Positions 15,801 through 23,707 are shown, counted from the stretch's first letter. The stretch is DNA of 27,199 nucleotides from an uncultured Clostridia bacterium (GCA_934162615.1 CAKPJK010000016.1:1-27199), one strand, 5' to 3'. Notes: generated by a model from the letters alone, not told the origin. Numbers and translations are program-made.

Positions 15801-16108
15801 ACAATAAATTCTTTATTATCTTTATTGTATTTTAAACCTTCCCAACCATCATCTAATACAAAATTATTTTCATCTATCTCTTCCCATAGCTCTTCATCAT
15901 AACTTAATTTTGCTTGAAAAGCATTTATTTGTTCCTCACTATTTATCTTTAATGTAATAGATGTTTCTTCTCCTTGTTTTATATCATCTTTTTGTATACT
16001 CATACTGCTTTCTAATGTCTTCCCCATAGCTTGTATTGGAGTATAAAACATTAAAATACTTATTAATATTCCAATTATTGTTATTAAAAAAATTACCCCT
16101 TTTTTCAT
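12893..16108 (-). CDS. Surface protein: cohesin-like domain, FPKTG motif, dockerin and GH74-like propeller
   Basis: This 1071-aa protein starts at ATG 16108 (AGGTGAT upstream; GTG at 16117 would add three residues). Order: signal peptide (1-27); cohesin-like domain (about 35-160, INAFQAKLSYD); Pro/Thr linker; Asn/Thr-rich stretch; FPKTG (251-255) with a membrane helix (about 263-277); basic NMNNRK; a second signal-like helix ending STVFAAS (about 286-304); dockerin (GDINQSSVIDDEDI and ADMNSDSKLSIIDL, about 310-360); then a beta-propeller of some 690 residues with about eleven Asp boxes such as SEDGGKNW and STDGGKTW. GTDVGGIYR near 421 matches the conserved aspartate region of GH74 xyloglucanases. 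Probable role: surface-bound plant-glucan hydrolysis. The enzyme specificity, and whether the chain is cut, are unproven. Confidence 0.87.
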   Translation of the reverse strand: MKKGVIFLITIIGILISILMFYTPIQAMGKTLESSMSIQKDDIKQGEETSITLKINSEEQINAFQAKLSYDEELWEEIDENNFVLDDGWEGLKYNKDNKEFIVINKQEKTNKEILKVNFKAKNSAKEGKTEIKIEGIKASDGKVEFKNENLLNEILIKINESLIEKPTDPTEPSKPSEPTTPEIPSKPENIIENTTGDVINSTKENITAGNTIGNTIENNQQNNIINSNKNNSTNEIKVTNKTEEDLPKIFPKTGASRTIQKTLIILSIIAIILLYCKNMNNRKTLMMLIICGILISQSTVFAASEIFLGDINQSSVIDDEDIEIMQEYLINSKDVSSLEQADMNSDSKLSIIDLSLLIKQQKECPYDKNNVTNITSWSAVPMVSKELLQKQGVTTGGEGCQWPIGMTISKDGKLVLYGTDVGGIYRSEDGGKNWEQSNAGLQSRGAGAFSIDPKNPSYVVAVGINGSPFNTNGLYISEDGGKSWKFTKMMLVKGHRDIREAIAYDESSYNQEQNRCMVAYWSTAYETEDNYLEENEKGLYKTTDGGYTWNLINNDLSDGTIKINPYTGDVYISRNDGIYYSSDKGENFEKIVEGTITGLDLTAQKDNKINVYYCNNNGVYISKDGKNFNKIESTSYPTTQPMNIKVSPLNSNKMIIIDRQGTYQNYPYYSTDGGKTWKKSTLSDELSFMPYNNRMSIPMWSPINENKVWIHTQGDYASSSTDSGKTFKWDSNGITGILSGGNVHYNVYNPDIIYFGSQDYDGCVTTDGGKTWKYISMSGYRWGGFCYGGYAVDENTYFVGVSDSWHNPRKLKITFDGGKTIIDTGMYFTKENINAGIESSYQSPTNPKVLFACDLRSEDGGHTWAKMDGCINVYTHNPKGQKELYGMDETGKYIVTSYDDGKTWKKVNNTEFIPNPKYASVHVMDVAYDWKNEVAYAACEGGYLYKTSTKDGSVECVLNRYVEEYKRAPVNLKGGYSISKVAVDPIDPNIIYCGGAGNTFLNDCALYRSVDGGKSFQVVTSNTTNSIVKQGRQGGFETNSLEVNPKTGELLFAGGCFGIAKLSPPYKLNN

Positions 16109-16237
16109 TCTAATCACCTAAATTTCTTAATTCTATAATTATATTTTATCATAACTATGTATTGATTGCTATAGTAAATTCATATTTATTATTTTTTCAT
16201 AATAAGATTCTGGATTCATCTTCAATTTAAATTTGAG

Positions 16238-16266
16238 TTGATTTTTTTAACAAATTACTATATAAT
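16238..16266 (+). promoter_or_regulatory. Promoter of the 141-aa gene
   Basis: TTGATT (16238-16243), a 17-nt spacer and TATAAT (16261-16266) on the plus strand. The leader is about 97 nt and holds the palindrome CTAGAA-AA-TTCTAG (16275-16288) and a CTGC...GCAG hairpin. The rest of 16118-16237 is AT-rich, and I could not place the promoter of the surface protein gene there. Confidence 0.6.
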
Positions 16267-16369
16267 ATTGTTATTCTAGAAAATTCTAGCATTATTTTAT
16301 GTTCCTGCTTTTATTGCAGTTCTATCATATATGCAACTATAAACAAGCATCTATAGGAGGTCTCTTAAT

Positions 16370-16795
16370 ATGATTAAAGTCATTGTAGTTATAGTTACAA
16401 TAGCCATTCTTTTAAGTCCAAGAATAATAGATTTTTGGGTTTCTCGTCCGAAGAAGACTAAAGACTGTAAATTACCTGAATCGCGTTCAATGGTAGAATC
16501 TTTATCTGAAGAAGAAAAAACTTTGTTGAATCCACCAAAGTTAAAGCCTCTTTCTGAAGAACAAATTCGGGAAATTCATTCACATGGTATGATAACTCCT
16601 GAAGAGCAAGTCCGTGAATGGGAAAGTTTTGACTTGTGTGCACCAGGCGATGCAATAGGCAGTGCAGCAAATCGTTGCAAAAAATTTGGATATAATTGTC
16701 ACGAATGCTTAATTGACTATGCTAGTGGAAAAGATGAATATCATCCACTAGAATTATCTGTTTGTCATCCTTATGATGATAAACAGAACAACTAA
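16370..16795 (+). CDS. Hypothetical membrane-anchored protein with Cys/His motif
   Basis: This 141-aa protein belongs to no family I recognise. GGAGG lies nine nt before the ATG. Residues 2-17 (IKVIVVIVTIAILLSP) form an N-terminal membrane helix or uncleaved signal. The middle is charged and helical (SEEEKTLLNPPKLKPLSEEQIREIHSHG). The end has a cysteine pattern, C-x13-C-x6-C-x2-C, around LCAPGD, NRCKKFGYNCHEC and a later CH, which could hold zinc or an Fe-S cluster. It has its own promoter and shares a bidirectional terminator with the ZIP transporter gene, which converges on it. Start, ribosome-binding site and terminator all agree, so it is a real gene. Location would be membrane with the Cys domain on either side. 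Confidence 0.7.
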   Translation: MIKVIVVIVTIAILLSPRIIDFWVSRPKKTKDCKLPESRSMVESLSEEEKTLLNPPKLKPLSEEQIREIHSHGMITPEEQVREWESFDLCAPGDAIGSAANRCKKFGYNCHECLIDYASGKDEYHPLELSVCHPYDDKQNN

Positions 16796-16797
16796 TA

Positions 16798-16841
16798 ACA
16801 TAAAAACAGATAATTCTCAATGAATCATCTGTTTTTATGTT
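16798..16841. terminator. Bidirectional terminator between convergent genes
   Basis: ACATAAAAACAGAT pairs with ATCTGTTTTTATGT, with an inner ATTC/GAAT stem and a 5-nt loop. The T-run sits in the stem on both strands. It serves the 141-aa gene (plus) and the ZIP transporter operon (minus). Confidence 0.75.
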
Positions 16842-17618
16842 TTACCCCAATGCAACATCTAATATCATCATAATTGTAAAACCAATTGCTACACCAATAG
16901 TACCAATATTAGAATGTTCTCCTGCTTGTGACTCTGGAATCAGTTCTTCTACAACAACATAAATCATTGCACCAGCTGCAAAAGAAAGCAAATATGGTAA
17001 AATTGGAACAACTGCATTTGTAAGAAGTATTGTAATAATTGCACCAATTGGTTCAACAATCCCCGACAAAGTCCCATACAAAAATGCTTTTGGCTTTGAA
17101 ACTCCCTCACTTTTTAATGGCATTGAAATAATTGCACCCTCTGGGAAGTTTTGTATAGCAATTCCAACTGCTAGTGCAAAAGCCCCTGCCATTGTAATTC
17201 CTGCATTTTGTGCTAGTGCTCCTGCAAAAGTAACCCCAACTGCCATTCCTTCTGGTATGTTGTGTAATGTTACCGCAAATACCATCATTGTTGTCTTCTT
17301 CAACTTTGCTTTCATCCCTTCTGGCTTTTCGCTTTCTAAGTGCATATGCGGTACTACACTATCTAATACTAAAAGAAATACAATTCCTAATAGAAATCCT
17401 ATTGCTGCTGGAATCCAAGCAACTTTTCCTTGTGTTTCTGCCATTTCTATTGATGGTATTAATAATGACCATACTGATGCCGCTATCATTACTCCTGATG
17501 CAAATCCTAATAAGATTTTTTCTACTTTTTTGTTCATTTCTTTTTTCATTAAGAATACCATTGCGGCTCCAAGTGTTGTGCCAAAAAATGGTATTGCTAA
17601 ACCTAAAAATATTTGCAT
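16842..17618 (-). CDS. ZIP-family metal transporter (ZupT/GufA-like)
   Basis: ZIP proteins import divalent metals, mainly zinc, iron or manganese, across the cytoplasmic membrane. The 258-aa protein has eight predicted helices. The metal-binding helices IV and V carry HNIPEGMAVGV and QNFPEGAIISM, with the His-Asn-x-Pro-Glu motif intact in the first and Gln-Asn-x-Pro-Glu in the second, as in ZupT/GufA. The short loop between helices III and IV contains MHLESEKPEG. It is the last gene of an operon with the FtsX transporter and mutL, 20 nt after mutL. Metal specificity cannot be told from the sequence. Its distance from suf makes a direct link uncertain. Confidence 0.88.
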   Translation of the reverse strand: MQIFLGLAIPFFGTTLGAAMVFLMKKEMNKKVEKILLGFASGVMIAASVWSLLIPSIEMAETQGKVAWIPAAIGFLLGIVFLLVLDSVVPHMHLESEKPEGMKAKLKKTTMMVFAVTLHNIPEGMAVGVTFAGALAQNAGITMAGAFALAVGIAIQNFPEGAIISMPLKSEGVSKPKAFLYGTLSGIVEPIGAIITILLTNAVVPILPYLLSFAAGAMIYVVVEELIPESQAGEHSNIGTIGVAIGFTIMMILDVALG

Positions 17619-17638
17619 AATTATTATCTCTTTTCTTT

Positions 17639-19330
17639 TTAATTTGATAACTTATTTTTAATAAAATCTCTACTAATTTTTATAGTAGTAGGTCTTCCAT
17701 GTGGGCACGTATATGGATTATTCAAACTCAACAAACTTTGTATTAAATTTTCAACCTCTTGTCTACTTAAATCCATATTAGCCTTAACAGCAGCCTTACA
17801 AGCAACTGTCGCAATAAATCTTTCTTCAACATCTTTTATTGAAGTTCTCTCATTTGTTAACATCTCATCCAAAATATCCATAAAAATATTTTGAGTTTTT
17901 GCTTTGTATTCTAAATCAGGTATTCCATTTATTTTGACTGAATTTTCTCCAAACAATTCTATATCGAACCCTGTATTTATAAGCATCTCCATGTTGTTTT
18001 TAACAAATTCCATTTCTCTATGTGTTAAATTTATAACTTCTGGCATCAACATCATTTGGCTGTCTTGACTGACTTTTTGTTTATAGTTTTCTTTTATTTT
18101 TTCATACAAGACTCTTTCATGTGCTGCATGTTGGTCTATTAAAAATAATTCATTTTCTACTTCTATTACTATAAATGTTCGGAACAATATTCCTAGATAT
18201 TTGTATTTTATAGTTCTTGATTCTTCTCTTTTTCTTAATTCATTTTTTAAATTTGTATTGTCAATTTCATTTGTTAAAAACTCTAATTCATTTTGAATAT
18301 ATTCTTCATTGTGTTCCTCATTTTCATTATTTCCCAAAAACTCAAATTTAAGCATTGTACTTTTTATTGCATGGTACAAAACCTTATAAATTTTATCCTC
18401 ATCCTTGAACCTAACTTCCATTTTAGTTGGATGGACATTCACATCATAAAAATCTGCAGGCATATCTAAATTCAAAATATAAAAACCATATTTACCAATA
18501 CCCACTCCACCTTTAAAAGCCTGGTCTGCACTATTAATTAATAAATTATTTTTTATATTTCTTTTATTCAAAAATAATATCTGCTCTTTTCTATTATCTC
18601 TGGAAATCATTGTATTTCCTATCACACCTGTAACCTTAATATTATTACTTTCATAATTTACCTCTAGCAAATTTTCTTTTATTTCTTTTCCATACATTAA
18701 ATATATGATATCTAAAATATTGCCATTTCCATTAGTAAAAAATACACTTTTTCCGTCATTCAATAGTCGAAAAGATATATTGGGATTTGCAAGTGCTACC
18801 TTTTGAACCCAGTCTTTTATATATCTAAATTCAGTAGCATCTTGCTTTAAAAATTTATATCTAACAGGCGTATTAAAAAATAGATTTTCTACTGAGATGG
18901 TTGTTCCAACTTGTATTCCACATTCTTCCGCTTCTATGATGTTTCCTGCTTTTGCAACTAATCTTGTTCCTGTAAACTCTTCTTTTGTTTTAGACTGCAT
19001 TGTCAAAGTTGATATTGCACTAATACTTGCTAACGCCTCTCCTCTGAACCCCATTGTATATGTTTTTTCCAAATCTTCAACTTTTCGTATCTTACTTGTA
19101 GCGTGTCTTTCCAATGATATTGCCATATCTTCTTGACTAATGCCTTTTCCGTTGTCAGTAATTTTTATAAATGTTTTTCCACCATTTTTTACTTCTATTA
19201 CTATTTTATTTGCACCTGCATCAACAGAATTTTCCACTAACTCTTTTACTACATTTGCAGGTCTTTCTATAACTTCACCTGCTGCTATTTTATTTATTGT
19301 TAAATCATCTAATAAAACTATGTTCCCCAA
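17639..19330 (-). CDS. mutL: DNA mismatch repair protein MutL
   Basis: MutL couples mismatch recognition by MutS to strand removal. The 563-aa protein has the GHKL ATPase motifs in order: KELVENSVDAGA (about 29-40), TDNGKGIS, and TMGFRGEALASIS. The C-terminal half carries the endonuclease motif DQHAAHERVLYE, the ACKAAVKA motif and CPHGRPT, so this is a nicking-type MutL as in other bacteria without MutH. The start is TTG at 19330, 2 nt after the permease stop. MGNIVLLDDLTINKIAAGEV aligns with the usual MutL N-terminus, so the TTG is right although the ribosome-binding site (AAGGGA) is far. It is somewhat shorter than average in the linker. No mutS is in the window; mutL lies within a transporter operon. 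Confidence 0.95.
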   Translation of the reverse strand: MGNIVLLDDLTINKIAAGEVIERPANVVKELVENSVDAGANKIVIEVKNGGKTFIKITDNGKGISQEDMAISLERHATSKIRKVEDLEKTYTMGFRGEALASISAISTLTMQSKTKEEFTGTRLVAKAGNIIEAEECGIQVGTTISVENLFFNTPVRYKFLKQDATEFRYIKDWVQKVALANPNISFRLLNDGKSVFFTNGNGNILDIIYLMYGKEIKENLLEVNYESNNIKVTGVIGNTMISRDNRKEQILFLNKRNIKNNLLINSADQAFKGGVGIGKYGFYILNLDMPADFYDVNVHPTKMEVRFKDEDKIYKVLYHAIKSTMLKFEFLGNNENEEHNEEYIQNELEFLTNEIDNTNLKNELRKREESRTIKYKYLGILFRTFIVIEVENELFLIDQHAAHERVLYEKIKENYKQKVSQDSQMMLMPEVINLTHREMEFVKNNMEMLINTGFDIELFGENSVKINGIPDLEYKAKTQNIFMDILDEMLTNERTSIKDVEERFIATVACKAAVKANMDLSRQEVENLIQSLLSLNNPYTCPHGRPTTIKISRDFIKNKLSN

Positions 19331-19332
19331 TT

Positions 19333-21627
19333 TTATTCATTTCCCTTCAAACTAGAAACCATATCAATCCTCTTAACCTTTCTAGAAAGCACCTTATTAA
19401 CAACAACAGAAACCACTAAACTACCAACTGTTGCATACAAATAAGAAACCAAATTAATATAAGCATTAAAATCATAATTATCGCCAAGGGCAGATTTAAA
19501 AATATAATCTAACATTAAAAATCCAAGAGGCAAACCAAAAATAATACCAACAACTGTCAACCACAAATTTTGTTTAACAAATATGTTTTTAATTTGTTTA
19601 TCTTTAAAGCCTAAAACTTTCAATGTTGCGAATTGATATTGTTTTTCTGTAAATGACAATATTCCTAAATTGTAGATTATTACAAAACCTAATATTGCAG
19701 AAACAACAATTAATAAAACTATCATCATTTGTACTGTTTCTAACATACTTTCCATACCTTGTTTTAATGTTGCTATACTTTGGATAGTATCTACACCATC
19801 AATTGTTTTTGTGTCACTCAAATCTTCGTCTGTATATACCACATCTGCTTTATATGTAAGTCCTAATGACTCAAAATATTTTCTTGTCATATTTAATTGT
19901 TGATTTTGTGGGTCTCTATTAAGACCAACTATTTTGCAAATGTACCAATTGTCATCTCCAAATATGTGCCAAGTTATTTCATCTCCAACTTTTAAATCAT
20001 ATTTTTCTGACAATTTTTCTGTGATATAAACTCCATCATCTTGTAAATCTATATATTCTTTGTTGTGATTTGTATATTTTAATTTGTCTGGTGCATCATT
20101 TACTGTTAATGTATTTGTTTCTTTTTTATCACCATTTTTTATTTCTATTCCGTAGGATTTACCTGTTTGATTACCATATTTTTCTGTTATATTTGTAAAT
20201 TGTTCATCTGTGTAATTGTTTGAAAGTGAAAGTTTATATTCAAAGTTGCTTATTTTGTCAAATTCCCAACTTAAATATGATTTCATTGTATCCATCATTC
20301 CAAATGCACATAGCATAAGCATTGTACATCCTGTGATTCCAACAATTGCCATCAAGCTTCTACCTTTGTTTCTTCCAACATCTCTCAAATTCCATCTGGT
20401 AGAAATTGATGCTTTTTTGAATATTCCTTTTGTTGTTAAATCAAATTTTGTATTTTTAACTTTTGGTATTTCTAATCTTAAAGCCTCAACTGCTGATTCT
20501 TTTAATATACTTCTGCATGATAAATATGTTACAAGTGTAATCAAGGCTATTACTGCAGTTGCTAATATATAGACAACTGGAATTAATACTGTATTGTACA
20601 CTGGGACTTCAAAATAACTCATTTCCGTATTTAAAAAGAAAGTTCCCAATGTGTATTTTCCAACGAAAAGTCCTGCCAAACTAGCAATTAAACTAATTAT
20701 AAATCCGTATCCTACATAATGGTTTATTATTTTTCTGTTTTTAAATCCTAATGCTTTTAATGTTCCAATTTGTGTTCTCTGTTTTTTTACAAATCTGTTC
20801 ATTGTTGTTGTTACTGATAATACTGCTATAAATAAGAACAAAAATGTAAATACTCCTGAATATGTTGTTCCTTCTTCTATTTCTGAATTATATCCTTTGT
20901 AAGATACACTTGATTCTCTGTCTGTTACTGCTACTGCTGATTTTATGTTGTTTTCCAAATTTGCTTTTGTTTCTTGTATTTTATCTGTGTTATCTACATC
21001 AACTATTATTTGGTTAAAAATTTCAGGCATTCCTTGTGGTAATTCATTTATTGATAAATATATAAATCCATAATTTTTATGTGTTGGGAATATTTCAGTA
21101 TCATCTTTTACAAAATATACATGGTCTGGCGTATTTACTAAACCTACTATTTTTTCAGTTATTTTCATATTTTGATATGTAAATGTTATTTCATCTCCAA
21201 CTTTTAGATTTAAATTTTTAGCCAAATAACTATCAAACCATACACCTTTTTTGTCTTTACTAAATTCTTCACCATCTACAACATACATTTTTGAAATATC
21301 GTTAGACTCTATGAAGTTTGTATCTAATGTTACATCATCCTTATTTTCAAGTTTTGTATTTATTGTTAACATTCTTTCTGCATCTTTTACATTTTCAGTA
21401 TTTTTTACTTTTTCTAAATCTTCGTTACTGAAGTTTTCTCCTGATAGCCATATGTCTTGAAAGTTGTTGCTTTTATAGTAATTGTCTGCACTTTTTTCCA
21501 TTCCATCCATATATGCGTGTATTCCTGCAAATACGAATACTCCTAAAAATACCATTATGAAAATGTTGAAGAATTGCATTTTGTTTTGTCTTATATCTCT
21601 TAATCTTTTTTTACTTAATTTTTTCAT
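19333..21627 (-). CDS. FtsX-type ABC transporter permease
   Basis: This is a 764-aa membrane protein with two FtsX (MacB-like permease) modules. Helices lie near the N-terminus (IFIMVFLGVFVFAGIHAYMDG), around 260-360 (first module, ending in FVGKYTLGTFFLNTEM), and in the second half (MIVLLIVVSAILGFVIIYNLGILSF and the C-terminal pair). Between them are large extracytoplasmic domains rich in Asn, Lys and Asp. TLKALGFKNRKI and TLKVLGFKDKQI are the coupling helices that contact the ATPase, one per module. It follows its ATPase gene by 16 nt. Such pairs in clostridia export peptides or antibiotics, or act on the envelope. The substrate is not predictable. The gene ends 2 nt before mutL. Confidence 0.87.
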   Translation of the reverse strand: MKKLSKKRLRDIRQNKMQFFNIFIMVFLGVFVFAGIHAYMDGMEKSADNYYKSNNFQDIWLSGENFSNEDLEKVKNTENVKDAERMLTINTKLENKDDVTLDTNFIESNDISKMYVVDGEEFSKDKKGVWFDSYLAKNLNLKVGDEITFTYQNMKITEKIVGLVNTPDHVYFVKDDTEIFPTHKNYGFIYLSINELPQGMPEIFNQIIVDVDNTDKIQETKANLENNIKSAVAVTDRESSVSYKGYNSEIEEGTTYSGVFTFLFLFIAVLSVTTTMNRFVKKQRTQIGTLKALGFKNRKIINHYVGYGFIISLIASLAGLFVGKYTLGTFFLNTEMSYFEVPVYNTVLIPVVYILATAVIALITLVTYLSCRSILKESAVEALRLEIPKVKNTKFDLTTKGIFKKASISTRWNLRDVGRNKGRSLMAIVGITGCTMLMLCAFGMMDTMKSYLSWEFDKISNFEYKLSLSNNYTDEQFTNITEKYGNQTGKSYGIEIKNGDKKETNTLTVNDAPDKLKYTNHNKEYIDLQDDGVYITEKLSEKYDLKVGDEITWHIFGDDNWYICKIVGLNRDPQNQQLNMTRKYFESLGLTYKADVVYTDEDLSDTKTIDGVDTIQSIATLKQGMESMLETVQMMIVLLIVVSAILGFVIIYNLGILSFTEKQYQFATLKVLGFKDKQIKNIFVKQNLWLTVVGIIFGLPLGFLMLDYIFKSALGDNYDFNAYINLVSYLYATVGSLVVSVVVNKVLSRKVKRIDMVSSLKGNE

Positions 21628-21643
21628 TTTCGATTCCTTTCTT

Positions 21644-22354
21644 TTACCATTTTACTTCATCTATATTTTTAGGATTTTCATTTGTTGTCACACTTTCAAT
21701 TTTTCCGTTTTTAACTCTTATTACAGTATCTGCAATATCTGCAAATAAACTATTATGAGTTACTATAATTACTGTGTTTGCACCATTATTTCCATCACAT
21801 TGTTTCTTTAATAATTTTAAAACTTCAACTCCAGTCTTAGAATCTAATGCCCCTGTTGGTTCGTCACATAATAATAACTTTGGATTTTTAGCAATTGCTC
21901 TTGCAATTGAAACTCTTTGTTGTTCTCCACCAGATAATTGGTTTGGAAATTTATTCATATGTTGTTCAAGTCCAACTGCTTTTATTGCTTCTTTACTATC
22001 ATTTCCGCTTTTTACTATATCTTTTACTAACTCAACATTTTCTAATACTGTTAGTGTTGGCAATATATTATAGAATTGAAAAATAAATCCTATATTTTCC
22101 GCTCTGTAGTCACTTAATTGACCTTCTGTGTATTTTGATATTTCTTCTCCATCAATTTTGATACTTCCACTTGTTGGTGTATCCATTCCCCCTATTAGAT
22201 TTAATAGTGTTGATTTTCCTGCTCCTGATGGTCCAAGTATTACTACAAATTCTCCTTTGTTTATCTCCAAGTCTATGTTGTCTAGTGCTTTGAATTCATT
22301 TTCTCCTATTTTGTAAGTTTTACTTACCTTTTTTAGTTCTACTATTTTTTTCAT
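21644..22354 (-). CDS. ABC transporter ATP-binding protein (LolD/MacB type)
   Basis: This 236-aa ATPase drives the FtsX-type permease encoded just downstream. Walker A is GPSGAGKST (41-49), the signature LSGGEQQRVSIARAIA, Walker B LLLCDEPTGALD, and the switch IIVTHN. The Q-loop segment is IGFIFQFYNILPTLTVLENVEL, typical of the LolD/MacB/FtsE branch rather than importers. The ATG at 22354 follows GGAGG. Its promoter (22397-22425) is consensus and faces the tetR-type gene. Two copies of an operator lie in between, so the regulator probably represses this operon. Confidence 0.92.
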   Translation of the reverse strand: MKKIVELKKVSKTYKIGENEFKALDNIDLEINKGEFVVILGPSGAGKSTLLNLIGGMDTPTSGSIKIDGEEISKYTEGQLSDYRAENIGFIFQFYNILPTLTVLENVELVKDIVKSGNDSKEAIKAVGLEQHMNKFPNQLSGGEQQRVSIARAIAKNPKLLLCDEPTGALDSKTGVEVLKLLKKQCDGNNGANTVIIVTHNSLFADIADTVIRVKNGKIESVTTNENPKNIDEVKW

Positions 22355-22367
22355 AACTCCTCCTTAA

Positions 22368-22385
22368 TGTGAAACTTATTTCATA
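22368..22385. promoter_or_regulatory. TetR-type operator, copy 1 (ABC operon side)
   Basis: TGTGAAACTTATTTCATA is an imperfect dyad, TGTGAAA/TTTCATA. It lies just downstream of the expected ABC transcription start (about 22390), a position for repression. A second copy in opposite orientation lies at 22432-22449. Confidence 0.6.
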
Positions 22386-22396
22386 TTTTCAAAATT

Positions 22397-22425
22397 ATTA
22401 TATATTTATATTATATCGTTGTCAA
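22397..22425 (-). promoter_or_regulatory. Promoter of the ABC-mutL-ZIP operon
   Basis: The minus strand has TTGACA (22420-22425), a 17-nt spacer and TATAAT (22397-22402), a perfect consensus match. It lies between the two operator copies. Confidence 0.8.
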
Positions 22426-22431
22426 TAGAAA

Positions 22432-22449
22432 TATGAAATGTTTTTCACA
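22432..22449. promoter_or_regulatory. TetR-type operator, copy 2
   Basis: Read on the minus strand this is TGTGAAAAACATTTCATA, matching copy 1 at 15 of 18 positions in inverted orientation. It sits between the two -35 boxes, upstream of both promoters, so a bound regulator could affect both directions. Confidence 0.6.
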
Positions 22450-22454
22450 TTTGT

Positions 22455-22483
22455 TTGACATTTATTTTTTTTGCTATTATAAT
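22455..22483 (+). promoter_or_regulatory. Promoter of the TetR-type regulator gene
   Basis: TTGACA (22455-22460), a 17-nt spacer and TATAAT (22478-22483) on the plus strand; perfect consensus. The leader is about 25 nt with AAAGGAATTG before the ATG. Confidence 0.8.
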
Positions 22484-22515
22484 AGTATTTGTATATTAGA
22501 AAGGAATTGTTTTAA

Positions 22516-23118
22516 ATGAAAATAAATGAAATTAGAGAACCTATTCAGAAACGTTCTATTGAGAAAAAAGAAAAAATAATAAAAGCAGGTTTTGAATTAA
22601 TCTGCGAGAAAGGATATTACAATACTAATACAGCTGAAATTGCAAGAGCTGCAGGAGTTTCTACTGGAATTGTGTATCAATATTTTAAAGATAAACATGA
22701 TATTTTAGTCGAGGGTATTAAAAGATATGCTAGTGATATTTTTTATCCTATGTTAAATGTAACATCAAATATTAAAATTGATAAAAATAATCTTGATACT
22801 ATTTTAAGAAATATGATTAATACTTTTATTGAAAATCATAAACTTTCACAAATTGCTCATGAAGAAATTATGTCTATGACCCATTCTGATAAGGAAATTG
22901 CTGAGTTTTTCCAAGAAAACGAAATGGCTATGACTAAAAATATTTCTAAGATTTTATTGGATAATGGTTTTGATTCAAAGAATCTTTATGAAAAGGTTCA
23001 TATTGCTATTCATTTGATTGATGATTTGTGTCATGAGATTGTTTATCATAAGCACAAGGATTTGGATTATGATATTATGATTAATTTGGTTATCGAAAAT
23101 ATATTGAATTTTATATAG
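22516..23118 (+). CDS. TetR/AcrR-family transcription regulator
   Basis: This 200-aa protein has a standard TetR N-terminal helix-turn-helix. KKEKIIKAGFELICEKGYYNTNTAEIARAAGVSTGIVYQYFKDK (about 18-60) matches the family consensus, including the GxxxxTxxxIAxxAGVSxGxxYxxF spacing. The C-terminal ligand domain is variable and aromatic-poor, with many Asn, Ile and Lys, so the ligand cannot be predicted. It is transcribed away from the FtsX-type ABC operon, and two copies of an 18-bp dyad fill the space between. This layout is typical of a local repressor of a transporter that answers to the exported compound. No clear terminator follows. The rest of 23119-23241 is AT-rich with no supported feature. 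Confidence 0.92.
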   Translation: MKINEIREPIQKRSIEKKEKIIKAGFELICEKGYYNTNTAEIARAAGVSTGIVYQYFKDKHDILVEGIKRYASDIFYPMLNVTSNIKIDKNNLDTILRNMINTFIENHKLSQIAHEEIMSMTHSDKEIAEFFQENEMAMTKNISKILLDNGFDSKNLYEKVHIAIHLIDDLCHEIVYHKHKDLDYDIMINLVIENILNFI

Positions 23119-23241
23119 ATTTCTGTTATAATTTTAATATAATTTTTTATTATTATGCTAAGTGCATATTTATATAAATGATAATATTAATTTAATATTA
23201 TTTTGTTACAATTATTGGTTTGACAACGAAAGGAGATTCTT

Positions 23242-23706
23242 ATGAATGAAAAAGAACGGTCAGCAAAAAAAAATAAAGATGAAATAAACAAAAAGACAAA
23301 CATTCCAGATTTAATTTTTTTTGATTTGTATCTAGCAGTTACTTTGGGACTTGCATTTTTTCTCTTTAGCGTAGCCACTAGCACTCCACTAAAAATTTAT
23401 TTACCTATTATATTGCTAGTTATAATAATATCAAATTTCCCAATGAAAAAATTTTTGGAGAAGGAGACTGATATTGCTTACCTTTTCGTTACTGAAGAAT
23501 ATGTGGAAGTTGTTCCATTACCGCTTTCAAAATACAAGTCTCTTCGTTTAATTGAAACAGATACTACAAAATTTTATGCAACTCTAAAAAACGGACTTGA
23601 AGTTACTGTTTATATACAAATTAGTGCTGACGAAAAACTCAAGTTTTTTGAAAACATATCTTATGTAGATTTGGATCTTTATTACGCAATAATCAAACCC
23701 AAATAA
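23242..23706 (+). CDS. Hypothetical membrane protein with two helices
   Basis: This 154-aa protein is of unknown function. AAAGGAG precedes the ATG. The N-terminus is charged (NEKERSAKKNKDEINKKT). Two adjacent hydrophobic segments, about residues 27-47 (FFDLYLAVTLGLAFFLF) and 51-68 (LKIYLPIILLVIIISNF), form a hairpin in the membrane. The remaining 85 residues are a soluble alpha/beta domain (VTEEYVEVVPLPLSKYKSLRLIETDT) resembling PH-like membrane-protein tails by pattern only. It ends in a strong terminator. The promoter is not clear. It lies between two transporters, but nothing ties it to either. Confidence 0.7.
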   Translation: MNEKERSAKKNKDEINKKTNIPDLIFFDLYLAVTLGLAFFLFSVATSTPLKIYLPIILLVIIISNFPMKKFLEKETDIAYLFVTEEYVEVVPLPLSKYKSLRLIETDTTKFYATLKNGLEVTVYIQISADEKLKFFENISYVDLDLYYAIIKPK

Positions 23707-23707
23707 C

